Assembly (NCBI RefSeq): GCF_902459465.1
Contig: NC_047070.1
Location: 15,092,156-15,156,155, forward strand
DNA from: Asterias rubens
Taxonomy: Eukaryota; Echinodermata; Asteroidea; Forcipulatida; Asteriidae
Length of the DNA: 64,000 nucleotides
Direction of reading: 5' to 3'
Made by a program: the position numbers and the translations under genes. The notes under the pieces were generated by a model. It was not told the origin of the DNA. It saw only the letters and a program-made list of their open reading frames with translations, and ran no database searches. Below are positions 1 through 15,000 of this stretch, in pieces. Numbering within the stretch: position 1 is the first letter of the stretch; each line of letters opens with the position of its first letter.

Positions 1-35
1 CGACCATCTCTCTTTTTTGTCTATGTTGGGAACAG

Positions 36-3000
36 GACAACTCGGTTACTGATGATGCTGATGACTCGAGAGCCTCTAACTACACCACAGCAACGGAGGA
101 TTCACGCTCAGAAATTTCATTTCACAATGTAACAGATGATAGTAAGTGCTTGGCTGCAAAACCTGTGGTGCTTTTTATAATGTAAAAAAAAAAAAATTAC
201 GACCTCCTCACAATACTTGTATAAATAGTTTGTGGTCAAAATGGAGTTTGACAATAGTAGTCAACTTGAAAACTGGACACTCGAGCTCTGGTGTTTCTAA
301 TGCACAGTGTGGGTTCGAGTCCCGGCCGTGGCACTTGTGTCCTTAAGAAAGACCACAGTTGCTTTTTCCTTCGGGTGGGACATTAAGATGTAGAAACAGT
401 TTGGTAGGGAAAGTAAAAGAACCCAGAACACTTATTGCGGAAGAGTCACGTTTAATTCCAGTGTTTCTGGTTTATCATACATGTACACCCTTGTTTACAG
501 GTTTCTTCAGACTAGCGAGCTACAGTGATTAAGCTCACTTATGAGGCTGTGTTGGTTTCATTACCAGAAAAATATGATAAATAATTATTGTTCAACTATC
601 AGGTGTGCCGAATGTTCTAGAGGACATTCGTTGTCGGATTCCAGACGATACGTCGATCGACGTGGAAGCCCAGGGTCCAGTCAAATTTGCCATCTGGGTG
701 TCCTTTGCCGAGATCTACAATGAGTACATCTACGATCTCCTGGAAGCGATACCGAAAGGAAAGAAAGTACGACGACAGCCCCTCAAACTGTCTGAAGATA
801 AAAATGGTCAGATTTTCATCAAAGGTAAGCACAAGGTGATAGCCAGTGTACGAACAAGTATGAAAATAGCAGAATTTGAGCATCCTGCAAAATGATTTAA
901 TCTCCATATATCACATTTAGGCAACTATTGTTATTCAACTTTCCCTGGTGGTTTTTCTTTGAGGATACTGTTGCCAGAGATGCGATGTTTGTACTAGTTG
1001 TCACTTTGCTAAACATAAAGCCCCCAAAATTACCCATGACACCCTCAGCAATTGACATGGTGCCCTGTGATTTTGCTGTGGTGCCATTTCCAAAGAGGAA
1101 TACATCTAAACAAAGTTATCCAACCAGAGGAAAATTGCTAAGCCTCTTCAAGAATGAAATTCAAGACCTTAAACATTTGGGAAAATACCATGACCATACC
1201 ATTTCCTGCTTTCTCAACAAGTAGTTTTCTCAAAAATGTCTCCCATAAATCAGCTTTGCTTTGACCAAAAAAAAAGTAACTAAGCTCTAAACATATTTTC
1301 ATTAAATTACTTCTTGAAATATTTAAATTTTGTTCTTCTTTTCATGTAGGGTTGAAAGAGATTTATTGTCGGAGCGCAGATGAGGCCTACAAAATCCTGA
1401 AGATCGGCCAGCAGAATCTAAGCATTGCTGCAACCAAACTTAACCAGTGCTCCAGCCGCAGGTAAGAAACCAGGAGACTAGTTCATAACAACTAAATGCT
1501 AAAAATTATTTTGTTTACCATCTTTCTTTGCAAAGATCTGCCTTTTTGTAGTAGCCTCTGTATGGAAAATTGTCCGAGACAGTTTGCTCAAAGGAAGAGC
1601 TACTAGTGTTCTGTGGTGGGTATTTGGGTGGGAGCAATAGTTTCATCATGTGATTATTTGTATGCCCAATTTGTACCAAGAATTGTTTGTTTTTTCCCTT
1701 CATAATTTGCAATATATCTTCTGTTTATCCTCAGTCATTGCATCTTCAGTATCAAGATTCTACGCGTAGTTGATTGTGATAACCCTCATGTTGCCCGAGT
1801 GAGCAAGTAAGTAGAACATCTGATTAGGTCAAGGGTTTCCATATTTTCAGTTTTGATGTTTCCACAGGGCTCAATTTGTTTGGGGAAAATCCACAAGACT
1901 TTCAGTCTTGTAGCTGCTCAAACCTTGTACTTGACCAGAGAATATGTTACAAGACCTGAGTCAAAATAAGAAGAACACAGTTTATTTAAGGTGGTTTTTA
2001 GAAAATTAAGCATTTGGAGAAGATTTTCCTCATTTGTCTTGGGGTAATTCTTCAATACTGAACAGAATTGAATGATACTTGTATTTATCAGTTTCAATTA
2101 AAAATGCAGTGAGGTGTTATTATCTAAAAACACAAGACCGTCAGACTTGTCCGATCATAAGTCTACTGGCTCGACTCTAAAGTCAATAACCTCAAGCCTG
2201 TAGTCCTGTGTCCATTTTGAGCCCCTTTCCATTCAAGTGTACTTCTTTGGAACTTACCTTTACTTATGGCGCATCTCTTCCCTTACTGCAGGCTTTCATT
2301 CTGTGACTTAGCTGGTTCCGAGCGCTACACCCGAACCCAAAACACAGGAGACCGTCTCAAAGAAGCTGGTAACATCAACACGTCGCTGCTCACTCTTGGG
2401 AAGTGCATCCACACCCTCAGATACAACCAGAATCATCCAAAGTAAATCACTTTAACTTTATATTTGTTTTATATAGCTGGGAACTCAAAGTCAAGGGCTT
2501 AGTATCAAAGAACTGCGCGCCTGGAATTTCATCTTTGAGAGGGCAAGGCCATTGTCATTTTTCAAAAGGCACTTCTAGTGGAAAAGTGGGAAAGTTTGAA
2601 ATTATGTATGGGAGAAGAGGCACCAAGGCCAAGACCTGAGGCAACAGAGACCGTGGCATCCGTGTTTTTTCTAAGCCTGAAACTGCATAAACAGAAAGTA
2701 TCACTATAACAACTTTCTGCAAACAAAACTCAGCAGGCTACATGTGTGGTATAGTTTGGCTTACTATTTTGGCTGGTAACCGTTTCAGGGTTTGCAACAT
2801 TTGGGGATCATGTTTGCCCAGTGGTTTCTTTCTCTGCCTTTTCACCTCTGTGGCCCCTTGTTTGAGTCGCACGTCAGACCAGAGCCTTGTACAATTGTAT
2901 TTTAAATTCAACTTCAGCAGGAAATATTGCTGTCATTAATCCCCCTGTTTTGACAATTCTATTAGAAATACAGTTTTTTTTATTTTATTCATTTGTTGTT

Positions 3001-6000
3001 TTTGTTTTCTTTAACTGAAGGACTCACCCCAAGATCATTCCGTTTCGGGAGAGCAAACTGACGCGGTTATTTCAGAGTTTCTTCATGGGTAAAGGCAAGG
3101 CTTCCATGATCGTCAATGTCAACCAGTGTGCATCAGGTTTTGACGAAACCATCCATGTGCTTAAGTTCTCAGCAATAGCCAAGCAGGTAACCTTCATTTG
3201 TACAAAGATTTCTGTTTAGACCTTTATCACGGTGTGGCCACCTTGATTTTACTCCATTCCAACTCATTTTGACCAAACTGAGGCTGGACGAAATAATAGT
3301 CTGGTGCCATGTTTGCGTAATGAATGTTAGCATTCATTGCTGTTATGGAAACATGGAACATGCCCAAGATGGTGACAGCGTGATAAAACTATCATCCTAT
3401 CTGGGCTCATCATGAGTGGCTAATCCACACACAAACCACTGGGCCTTTTGGTCAAAGTGCACTGGACCAGAAATTTGTTTATAAGACCAGATTCAAAATG
3501 GTAAAATAATCGCTGACAGTTTTAAGCTACGGTGATACTTTGTAATTGTGTATTTCATCGCTAAATATTACTCTCATTGTATAATTTGTTTTACCCATAA
3601 ACTATGTTAAACTAAGATATTTGAAGGAACAGAAAGGCAAACATTTAAAACTCAATATTTGGATCAACTCGGTGCTGGAAGTTCAAATACACCTTCTTGG
3701 GTTATCATGCAGAGCTGCCATGTAGAGCTCTCCCTGATTCTGCAGAAAGTTACAGTAAAAATAAACAAACCAAGGATGAACCCAGTGGTCCCTTGTGCAA
3801 GGATTGGTACTACAAAACAAAAAAAAGAGTTCAAACACTTAGTGTGGAAGAGAAGGGGGTTAACCTCAATGTTTCTGGTTCAAGTACATGTAGCAAGCTA
3901 CAGTGTTTAAGTTCATATTGAGGCATCCTTGGTTTCGTTACCATTTCACATCAGCAATTTTTTGTTTATTGACAGGTGACAACAATCACCTCCAAGTTGG
4001 ACAACAAATGGAAAATCCCAGCCGTCGCAGCCCCGCCCAAGTACCCGTCATCCCGAGCACTCTCCATGGCAATCAACCAGTCGATGTCTCGCAACAGGGT
4101 GTCGGTTGCCTGGGCCACGCCCGGATTAAACCCAGATTCAAACCTGGATCTGACGACGGTTGACGAGACGTTTATCGAGGAGGATGAAGAAGATGAAGAG
4201 ACTGAGGATGAGGAGGGCGACGTAGAGACCACTCCCAAAGAGTCAAAAGCTGTAAGTCTTTCAGACTTTTATCTGAACTTTGACTATTCTTATGTCAGCC
4301 TGGTGAAAAAAATCAATTGTAAATTTATCCGCATTGTAGAAACTCCTTCCCTTTGATCTACTTCTCTAATGCTGAGGACATTATTCGTTCCAAAAAGCTC
4401 TATGAAATCTAAACCAAAGGGGTTACCCTAAAGGTAGAAATTCCATTGTTCCAACTACCTCCTAATGTTTGGATTCTAGTTTCAAACTTTTTGTCAGCTG
4501 TGACTCGCACCCCTACTCATTCCTTCAGTTGTGTTTAAAAACTTTGAGGGCTCTTAGGAGAGTTAATATCATTGTCGCGTCCAAAGTGACAGTCAGGGCA
4601 ATTGTCAAGTTGGGGCAAAACAGCATTGTCGAGCAGTGCTGAACAGATGGACTCAAGTACAGATGACTGAGTCATAAGGTCCCAATTTCATGACTCTGCT
4701 CACCAAAGAATCGGTGCTTACAGAAGAAGGGAATTCCGCGCTTACGTCAAGAAGATATCTCTGGTTAGTAGGGGATGTTAACTTGTGTGGGTGCGTAGTT
4801 CACATTACTAGACGTTCTTCGCTTTCACAAGCTAACGTAGAAATTTGACTTATTGCCTTGCATTGGGTTTATTGTTGTCTTTCAGAAACTGGTTTCTCTG
4901 GTGGAATCCCTCAAGACTCAACTGATTGAAACCAAGAAGTTACAGATGATGATGGAAGTCCAGATAAGAGCAGAGGTTTGTCAGGAGATGTCTCAGCAGC
5001 TCGTTCAGATAGAGTCAGAATACAAGTAAGCAGCATCACTTTACATCCCTGAAGCTTTTAAGGGCACACTTTGTCACCGTTTTCAAAAAGATCTTGATAC
5101 ATTTATTGCCGACCTAACATGTAGTTTTAGGACTGACAAGTCAATCATTAGAAATTTTCTCTTCTAAATTTTCCCTTTATATCAATATTTTTTTATCAAC
5201 AACCATTTCCATGGGTTTAGATTTCGAGAATTGTTTTTTTACAATTTCTTTTTGCACTTGATTGCATTTCTGAACCTTGTCTCAGCTTTTAATGTTTTCT
5301 TGTTTCACTAATTTACAATCGGACCGCTTTACACCGAAATGTTTTTCTCACTCTGACAGAGATCGCATGGAGGAAGAACGCATGATCAACGAAGAAATGT
5401 ACGAGAAACGATTGGAGATGTATGAGAAGTCGGTGAAGAAACCACGCAAGAGGCCGCACATTGAGACAGTTGACACAGACGATGAATTTGTATCCAGCCT
5501 CCTGCTTCATGCCGAGCAGAGCAAAGTTCAGGTAAAGTCAAGTCATTGTGTTCAAACCAACCAGTTTAAAACACAGATTCTTTGTAAAGCATAAGCCGTG
5601 GGGTCATTGTGGTTGGTTAACTTTTAACTTGCATAAAGATTATGATTAAATCATGTTTGAATCCTTAAGAAAAACTCAACAACACAATGTAAAATAAAAA
5701 AGCTGTATGGCTTTGCCATTCACAATGTCCGACTAGATCATTGTTATGTTTTCTTGACTCATAGAAGAAAGTTGTTTTTTTTTGGTTTTTTTTTTACTTT
5801 TTCATTCATATTTTTTTTTTCTGATGAAGTTTGGTAGATATTTGAATACCTAGTCACTAGACTTCCTGGCCATGCCACTCCACAACCCTAATGATAGTAA
5901 ATCTTCCGTAACAAAATCACAGGAACGAGAAAAGACCATCAGGAGTCTCAGAGGAGATGTGCAGAAGTTAAAAGACACCCTGGATGAGACGGAGGAGAAG

Positions 6001-9000
6001 ATGAACATACAGGATCAGACGTCTCGCGAACTACAGGGTCTGGTGGAGACTAGCAGCCTAGCCCTGGAGGAGGCAAAGGCCAAGATGTGCATCAAGGATC
6101 AAAAACTGCTGGATATGGAGACTAAGCTGAAAGAAACCTATGGTACGTGGTTCAATTTGATCACTCTGCTTTAAAGGGAACCAGTAACCCACGACACCCA
6201 CTGCAATTGCAGCGGTACCCAGTGCTTTTGCTGTGGTGCCCTCTGCAAGGTTACTACACAAACTTACATTTTCCCCATAGAAGTGCCCCTTACCAGATCA
6301 AAAAGTTCAAGGCTTGGGATAGGTATACATTAAGTAGCAACAATAACTTTTACTCTGTAAGAAGTACTGCAGTTTTCGATAGTGTAAAGCGTTTTTGAGA
6401 ATCATTTCACCAAGAAGCAATGTGGTTATGGCAAAAAAGATATCAACTTTTTCCGTCTTTTGTATAACCAAATGTTTTACACAATTTTGGCCGGTGTTAG
6501 TTCATTCAGTAAAATGAAACCCATTCAATTTCAAGAATGGTTGTGTCAATAATTATGTTCTACCTTTGAAACATCTTTCCAACCATATTCATTTCATAAC
6601 AAAAGCTTTGAAAGCCCAAATGTGCCTCTTACATATACAATAAGTGTGACAACAAATGATAACCTGACTTACTTCTTCTCAGTGAAAAATAATTATGTAC
6701 ATTTATTGCATGATTTTTGATGAGTGACTGCTCATGTCATTGAGGTTGTTGGAATTTTTAGCTCAGTCCGTTTATTATTTTGTAATCTCTCCTGTTTATA
6801 GATGCAGTGGCACTTAAAGAACAGGAGTTGGTCCAGGAATGTAGCTTATTGACAGAGAAGATCAAAGAGAATGAAGCAGCACTCACGACGATGGAGAATG
6901 CAAACCAGGAACTGCAGGAGAAATTAAGTATTTCCCAAGAGAAACATGCAACACAGGTCTCTCAGCTCGAAGCAGAGTTCAAAATCCTCCAAGAAAGCTT
7001 GAAGACCTACATGGAAGCAGCCACGACCGGCGAGGATGCAGTTGGGAAGCTCTCAGAGGCTTTGTCGGAAGCTGCTGATCTGAGGCTTCAGTTGCAGTCG
7101 ACAACCAAGAAGGACTTGCAGACAACTTCGGCGAGAGAAGAAGCAGAGAAGTATAAAACAGAACTGGAGGAGCTAAAGAAGATGCACGAGTCCGAGTTGC
7201 AATCATTCCGCGATGAGCTGAAGGCTTCCTCCAAGACCCTTGTGAGGGTGGGGTTGCAGGTCGAAAAGGAGAAAGAGAAGAATTTTGATGCCGAAGAGAA
7301 AATTGTTGATCTTGAAGAAAGGCTGAGCTCACTTAACGAGGACAAAAATCAATCGTCAAATGATTCTGAGGAAGAGGAGCAGAAGATATTGACCCAAGAA
7401 AAAACAATCAAGGAATATCTTGACAAACTATCCAAACAAGAGAAAAGCATTGAGACTAGCGAGGCTACAATCCAAGGTCTTGAATCCCAACTGAGTGAAG
7501 AGCAGATGAAGACAGCTGAGGTCCTTGCAAAGAAAGAGGAACTGGCAAAGAGCATCAAAGAACTTGAAGAAAATCTGGATGATCTACAGACACATTTCGA
7601 CCAGACAAACTCCAAAGGCCAAGAGGCCACGGTCAGAGCTGCTACCCAGGAGAAAAGCATTGTGAACTGTGAGGCTACAATCAAAGGTCTTGAATCCCAA
7701 CTGAATCAAGAGCAAATGAAAACAGCCGAGGTCCTTGCGAAGAAAGAGGAACTGGCAAAGAGCATTAAAGACCTTGAGGAGAATCTGGATGATCTTCAGA
7801 CACGTTTCGACCAGACAAACTCCAAGTGCCATGAGGCCACGGTCAGAGCTGTTGCCCACGAGAAAAGCATTGAGAACTGCGAGGCTAAAATCAAAGGTCT
7901 TGAATCCCAACTGAATCAAGAGCAGATGAAGTCAGCCGAGGTCCTTGCGAAGAGAGAGGAACTGGAAAAGACCATTAAAGACCTTGAGGAAAATCTGGAC
8001 GATCTGCAGACTAGTTTCGACCAGACAAACTCCAAGGTCCAAGAGACAACAGTCAGAGCTGCTGCCCAAGAGAAAAGCATTGAGAACCGCGAGGCTACAA
8101 TCAAAGGTCTTGAATCCCAACTGAATCAAGAGCAGAAGAAGACAGCCGAGGTCCTTGCGAAGAAAGAGGAACTGGAAAAGAATATTAAAGACATTGAGGA
8201 GAATCTGGATGATCTTCAGACACGTTTCGACCAGACAAACTCCAACGGCCAAGAGGCCACAGTCAGAGCTGCTGCCCACGAGAAAAGCATTAAGAACTGC
8301 GAGGCTACAATCAAAGGTCTTGAATCCCAACTGAATCAAGAGCAGATGAAGACAGCCGAGGTCCTTGCGAAGAAAGAGGAACTGGAAAAGAACATTAAAG
8401 ACCTTGAGGAGAATCTGGATGATCTTCAGACACGTTTCGACCAGACAAACTCCAAGAACCAAGAGGCCAGGGTCAGAGCTGCTGCCCTTGAAAATGACCT
8501 GGAGTATGTGAATGAGGAGATCAAAAAGGAACAGAAAGCCCACAATGACACAAAAATGGTAGCATCGGACTACGGCTGCCAGGTTTCTCTCCTTCGCTCC
8601 CAGCTTCAGACGGCAGAGCGGATGTCAGCGTCCAGCGGTGAACTGGCCAAACGGTACCAAGAACTTGAGGGCAGCCTCAAGGAGATGCAGCGCACCCTGA
8701 CGGATAAAGAAATTGCTCTTGCCGAAGCATCTAAATGGCAGGGCGATGCTACTGATCTACGCTCCCAGCTTAAAATGTTGGACGACAAGCTGAAAGAGAC
8801 GGAACAAAAGAGGTCCACCGCTGAAACGACGGTGCAGAATCTTTCACAACAGTGCACTGGGCTCCAGCAAAGTCTTGCCCAGAAAGCGAAAGAGACAATG
8901 GAGATCCAGCAGCTCAAGGTACACCTTCTTTTATAACAATTTAATTTTGGCGAGTCATGTTCGAGCGGCTAAGCATACCGCAACACAGGCTCTGGTGATT

Positions 9001-12000
9001 TTTGATCAGCAGAGTGTGGGTTCAAGTTCCGGTCTTGACACTTGTGCCCATAACCCAGACCTTTACCATTGTTGCCTCGTCCTTCAGTTGGGATGTATAG
9101 CCGTTATGTTGGGTAATGCACGTACAAGAACTAATAGTAACTTATCATTGAAAGAAAGGGTTTGCCCTTTCAGAAATCTTAGGACTCATTTTTATATTTT
9201 CCTTGCAGATAAATTGAAAAGTGAACTCCTAAACTGATAAATTGTTTCAAAATTACTTTCAAAGGACCAGCAAAAGACCAACGAGGAGCGATGCATCGGT
9301 TTGGAGAAAACCCTAGAGGAGCAGAAGGCCAAGACAAAGAGCAAAGCGGACACCATTAAGCAGCTCATGAATGAGATCGAGATGCAGTGCCACAAACTCC
9401 AGGCAGTAGAGAAAGGTATGACCCACTCAGCCGGCCAGCAGTCCTGTAGTATCCTTACACAACACACTTATAGAGCTACCCAAGTCTACACATTACCTTA
9501 TCAACATTCCAATCATGACCCAACCTAATTAATGAATAAAGACCACTTCCCTATGCAATGATTGTAGCCTTGAAACAGGAGTCCATTAATAAGCATATTG
9601 TACCATACTGTATGTATCACCAAGACATGTGTGAAACACAGTAAACCAAGTAACCATCGAAACAACTTGTGTCAAGCTTAAGACATTACAGGTTCCACAA
9701 TAACAAATCTTTCTGTTGACCCCTTGCACAAATCCCCATCTGTTCACTGTCTGACATGTTCAGCCAAAATGATATGGCAAGTAAACATTAATGGTATAGA
9801 CCGATACTTTTTAGCCCACACAAGCAAGTGCTGTGCTGCCGATGGCTGCGCCGCCATTTCTCAGTCGCAATGTTTTGTACACAAATACATGGGAAAATGT
9901 TGGTCTTTTTTAATCTTTATGTGAACTAGGTGTCTTTCTGAACGAATTTTCTCTTGATATTTGCACCATCTTTCTCTCCCAGATACACGAGCCAACAGCG
10001 AGGTGATTTCTGTCTTAAAGGCTGGCATGCAGGAGCAAGAAGCAACCATGGCAAGTCAAGACGAGATTCTCGCTTCTAAAGAGCAGGAGCTGGACTCACT
10101 CAGAACAGGTACCTCCACAGTCATATACATTTCACCCTGCTTTAACGAGATGATTTTTTGAACTCAGTTTTCATGCATGCTACACTACTCTCATCGTATT
10201 AAACAAAGTCTTATATAGCGCATAAATCTATCGATAAGTTACTCTTAAGGTGCTTGAGAGAATATAAACATTCTAAGACAGGTTCTTGATTTTTATTTGA
10301 TTTTAGAGCATATTTATGTAGCACTTTATAAGGGTTTACAGGTGCTGCAGGGCATTCAGCAGCCTTGCCAGAAACAGCCTGGGTTCTTTTTACATGCATT
10401 AGACAACACACATGACCTACAGCTTTACGTCCCATCCGAAGGACGTATCAATAATGGTTAAGTGTCTTGCTTAAGGACACAAGTGTCACAACTGGGACTT
10501 GAACCCACACTCTGCTGATCAGAAACACCAGAGCATTACTTTTAACCGCTTGGCCATACGCTCACCTTTATCTATCCCCTGACACTGATAATATTGATAC
10601 AATAAAAAACATTTATTTTCACAATTCTTCGATCTCCCTACAAACACAGAGCTAACAGATTTGCAGGACAAGTACTCTGACTTGCACACCGTCTCTAGTG
10701 AGAATAAGCAGGCAGTAAGGGAGTCCAATAGAAACCACGATCAGTCCAAGAAGGAGAAGGAGACAATGAGGAAAGAGCTCAATGAAACCCTCAGCAAACT
10801 CCGCGAATTGGAGCGAGAACACGAGGTAAAGATTGATTTAAAAACCGCCGATTCCTGGGATGAGAAATATCAGACTTTTTAAACCTGATTTCAGACCTTG
10901 TATTCCCTTCATGAAGAGTGGATTAAAATAATCTGAACCAACCTTTGTGGTCTTCAGGGATGACAAATGTCTTTGCTGTAAGAATTTGTGCCGTGTCGTA
11001 CCCAAACTCTCCTGTTGTCCGCAGGAGAGTGTGGGTTTGAATCTCAGCCACGACACTTGTGCCCTTGAGCAAGGGACCTAACTATAGTTGCCTAACCAAA
11101 CTTGGGAACACACCACACCACATGGGACTTATGGTTTTACATTGTATCTGAAGGACAATGCAAATTTGGTTAAAGTCTTGCTCAAGGACGCATTTGCGAC
11201 AGGGGGTGTCGAGCTCATGCTTTGCTGATCAGAAACGCAAAAGTGTCTGGTGCTCTCAACCGCTCGGCAACAACACAGCGATGACTCTCACCCTGGCCTT
11301 TCCATTAGTCTATACTTTCATCTTCCTCTCATTTCGCTAGGAACATAAGAAGAAACTTGTAGACACCAAGGCGGCCCTTTCGGATTATGTGAAGGAGAAG
11401 AGGGCAGTAGAGGGTGACTTGCAGAAGCTCAAGGAACAACTTGAGCGATCACAGACGAGCTTGGCCGATGCTCAGCAGCATCCCCAAGATTGCCCAGATA
11501 AAATTGAGAACGTAAACCTGCTGAAGAAAATCACTGCATTAGAGCAAGAGGTATGTGGTTCTCTAAATACTCTAAATTAGGCATAGGAAATGTCAGAATT
11601 TTAACTGAATTCAAGCCTTGTTATGTCTGCGAGTCGACGAAAATAGCTTTTAGTTTCTTCAGTTTAAAAACCTTGCTTTATCTACTGCTCTAAGGCCGAG
11701 TCACACTGCAGCAATAAAGATGACGATCAGGACGCAAAGAGAACGCATTCTATTGGTTGAAATGCTTCACGTAGAATACGCACATGCTCATTCAACCAAT
11801 AAAATGCATTCTCTCTGCGTTGTGATCGTTATCGTTTTTCGTTATCGCTGCAGTGTAACTCGGCCTTCACGCTTAGGACATGTATGATGCAGTTTCTAGA
11901 AGCTTTTTAAAACTCTATTTCCAGATGGAAATGCCATTATTTCAACATAAATGCTAAAATTTCTATCTTTTTTTCAAAGGAGTAGACGGCAAGTTTTTCT

Positions 12001-15000
12001 TCAGAAATGTCTCTCACCACAGCTTAAAGTTCTTAGTTCTGTAATATGAAACAATTGGAAGGTTCAGTCGGTCACTTTTGACAAAGAGGACATTAAATTT
12101 GTCAGGTTTTTTTGTTTTTGTTCATTCTTGTATAATCTGAGTTTTTGCAACGTTATCAAGCAAGATACAATAAAAGCCACCTTTGAAAGTTTGATTTCAA
12201 TACGGTGTCTACTTTTTGAGGAAACAGAAAAGAACGTTAATTCAAACTGAAGAGTGCTATCAGCTAAAAAATTAACAGCATTTGTTCAGGGTAATTTTTA
12301 CAAAATATGACCCTACCTTTAAAATCACCTCTACAACAAACAGGTGATGAAACAAGTTGCTGAGAAGGATGAGACGTTGAAGACGTGGCGTAAGGAGAAG
12401 GATAATCTTGTCGGAGCTTTGCAAGAAAAGATGGAATCACTCCTAGAAGACAATAAGACAAAGATAACACAACTTGAGGAGAAAGAGGAGCACATCAAAC
12501 ATCTAAAGGTTAGATAGAAAAGAAAAGAAAAAAAATAAATAAATTGTTAATTATTTGTTGTCCTTCCCACATTTGATTCTGTGTTTCCAACCTCTTGTGG
12601 TTGAGCCAGCCCCTTCTTCTCTTGTCTTCATTGTTCATCCCTTGTAAGAGCTTTGTGCCTTCCTATTTTTATTCCTTTCCACTTGACTGCTTCTGTTGCA
12701 CCAGTAGGCCTGTTTGTATGTGTTTTGTGTTGTCATGTAGCCTTCGAGGAAGACTCTGCTTGGATCAAAAAGTCTTGCCATTTACCTTTTTAAGTTGAGG
12801 GCAACACTTACCTGATTTGGGCCGTCGACACATGGGGAACACTGCCTGAAACAGGGTTATCCCTTTCAAAGTCCAAAGTATGGTAATTATGTCACTGGTA
12901 GACCTGAATGCATCGCCTTCCCAACTTGAAGGTGCTTTGCCCTTTACCAGATTAAAGTACTGTCACACGCTTTGTAGATTCTACAATAGATGCCATCGTT
13001 GTTTATGCATTGGTTGACAAATGATTTGCGTAGGATAAGATGGTGAGCATCACCCAGTCCCAGTCCATGACTGACGATGAGAGCGATTCGGACGACACCA
13101 GGGGGAGTAAGAGACGGTCCGGGAAGAGCAATGAGGGTGTCCAGAAGGAGGTGCAACGGCTAACTGAACTGGTGAGTAGTTGGAGACAATCGTATTGCCA
13201 AGTTTTGTATCTCTACGAGGTTTGAATCCTACTTCATAAAATAAAGTACATCTCATCTTTTAAGAATCTAATAAATACATAATTTCATTGTCTTTGTTAT
13301 GGTCAGTTGGAGACAGAAAGAGAGGACAAGAAGACAGCTCTGACTTCATCCAAGAGAATTGTGGCTGAGAAGATGAAATCTATCTCGGAGCTAGAGGCGG
13401 CAAATCGCACACTTCAGACACAACTTGGACTAATTGAGGTTTGTCTACAAGCTTATTATTTGTTTGTTTATTTCTTTGTTTATTTGTTGAGATGATCTTT
13501 CTGTCAAGGGAACTCGGCAAATTTCTCACAAGGGGATATAAACGCTCAGCTGGCAACAGACCATTTCTCATACAGATTTTGAGTTAACGTTTTGACTTTG
13601 AATTGCACTTATCAAGAAATTGTGATTCGATTACTAGCCAACAATACTTATTCTAGCTTACCTTGTGTGAATCAAACCCACACCCTTTCAATTGCAAGTC
13701 TTGCAGGCTGACCATGGTTACCATGGAAGTTTGTCTTCTAGTGATAATTAGTTGAACAGTTATTATCCATGTTGTGGAAGGTCGGGTTGTGATTTTAGTG
13801 CTATCTTTCCTTGCCTTTCACTTTTGGGACCCTGGTTCGAATCGAACTGAAGCGGTATTCCACTTTCACTTGCACTAGTTTATGCCATTTGTTTTCCAGC
13901 AGGTGAGCGTTGACGTCAAACCTTTACGCAACATGGATTCCTCCCTCAAGGACTCCTCTAGTTCCCCAAGCGACCAGCCCGAGTCCCCTGACCTCTTCGC
14001 CATGGAGGTCAAAGATCAAGAGAGCTTCTCCCTCCCTGGCCGACGAAGGACTCGCGTACAGATGGACATGACCCCACTGCAGAAGAAGCAACCGGCGCGA
14101 AAAGGGAGGGCGAACACGCGCAGAACCAAAAAGCGAAAGAGCATGGAAGAGATGGAGGTACGTTGGGTCACTGAAAATGTTAATGTTAATAGTGCGGCAG
14201 GCCTGTATGCTTCGTTTTTGAAAGGGCAAGGGCACCAGGGCATTTTCTCCTTGTTAAAGGGCACCCTCAATGATATTATTAGTTTGTTTACACATTCCCC
14301 ATTCCCCCCTCTTCACTTCTGAAGGAGTTTAATGACGATGCCTATGGGAAGAGGAACCGCGGTGATGATGGAAGTACAAGAGTGACGAGAAGCTCAAGAA
14401 AGACAAGAGCTGTTAGAGGAGAGGAGGATTTGGTAGGTTTCGACTCCTCTTTCACAACTGTTTAATTTTAAAGTATTACTGGGTTCTTATAGTAGCGTGA
14501 TACATGGCCCTTTATCCTTGTTTATCAGGCATACTCCTCTTGATGCATGCAACCTCAATCTGCTTTATTAGCACTAAAGGGTTTTATCCAACACAAAAGA
14601 CTTTATTTTGCTGCCTCCACCTTGGTCATGTTCCTCATATCAAATAACAATAATGAATGCTAACAATCGTTTTGAAATTAGGATCCATACTATTTTGTTC
14701 TTCGAGCCTCGGTTACATTGATATCAAAGGGGGAAAATGAAGACTCTCGCAGGTGTCCCATTTATACACAAGGGTTAATAGATATTACTGCCCCCCCCCT
14801 TTTGGCTTTTTCATATTAAATAGGGTTGCTTTTTATTAGTGCTGGGCGAATAGTGAAATTTTGTTATTTGGATACCGCTGGCCAATTATCCGAAATTAAC
14901 CGGATATTCGAATAATTATTTTTGTTGCCGCTAGAGGGCGCTGTTCGTTTGTGAATGAGATCGTATGGGCGGATTAATATTAGTTTTAGACAGTGTCACG

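Noticed and set aside
6979..8917. Several 85-203 residue open frames on the minus strand opposite the KIF20B repeat exon.
   Set aside because: They are antisense shadows of a biased coiled-coil sequence, Ser/Leu/Phe-rich and repeating with the 210-bp unit.
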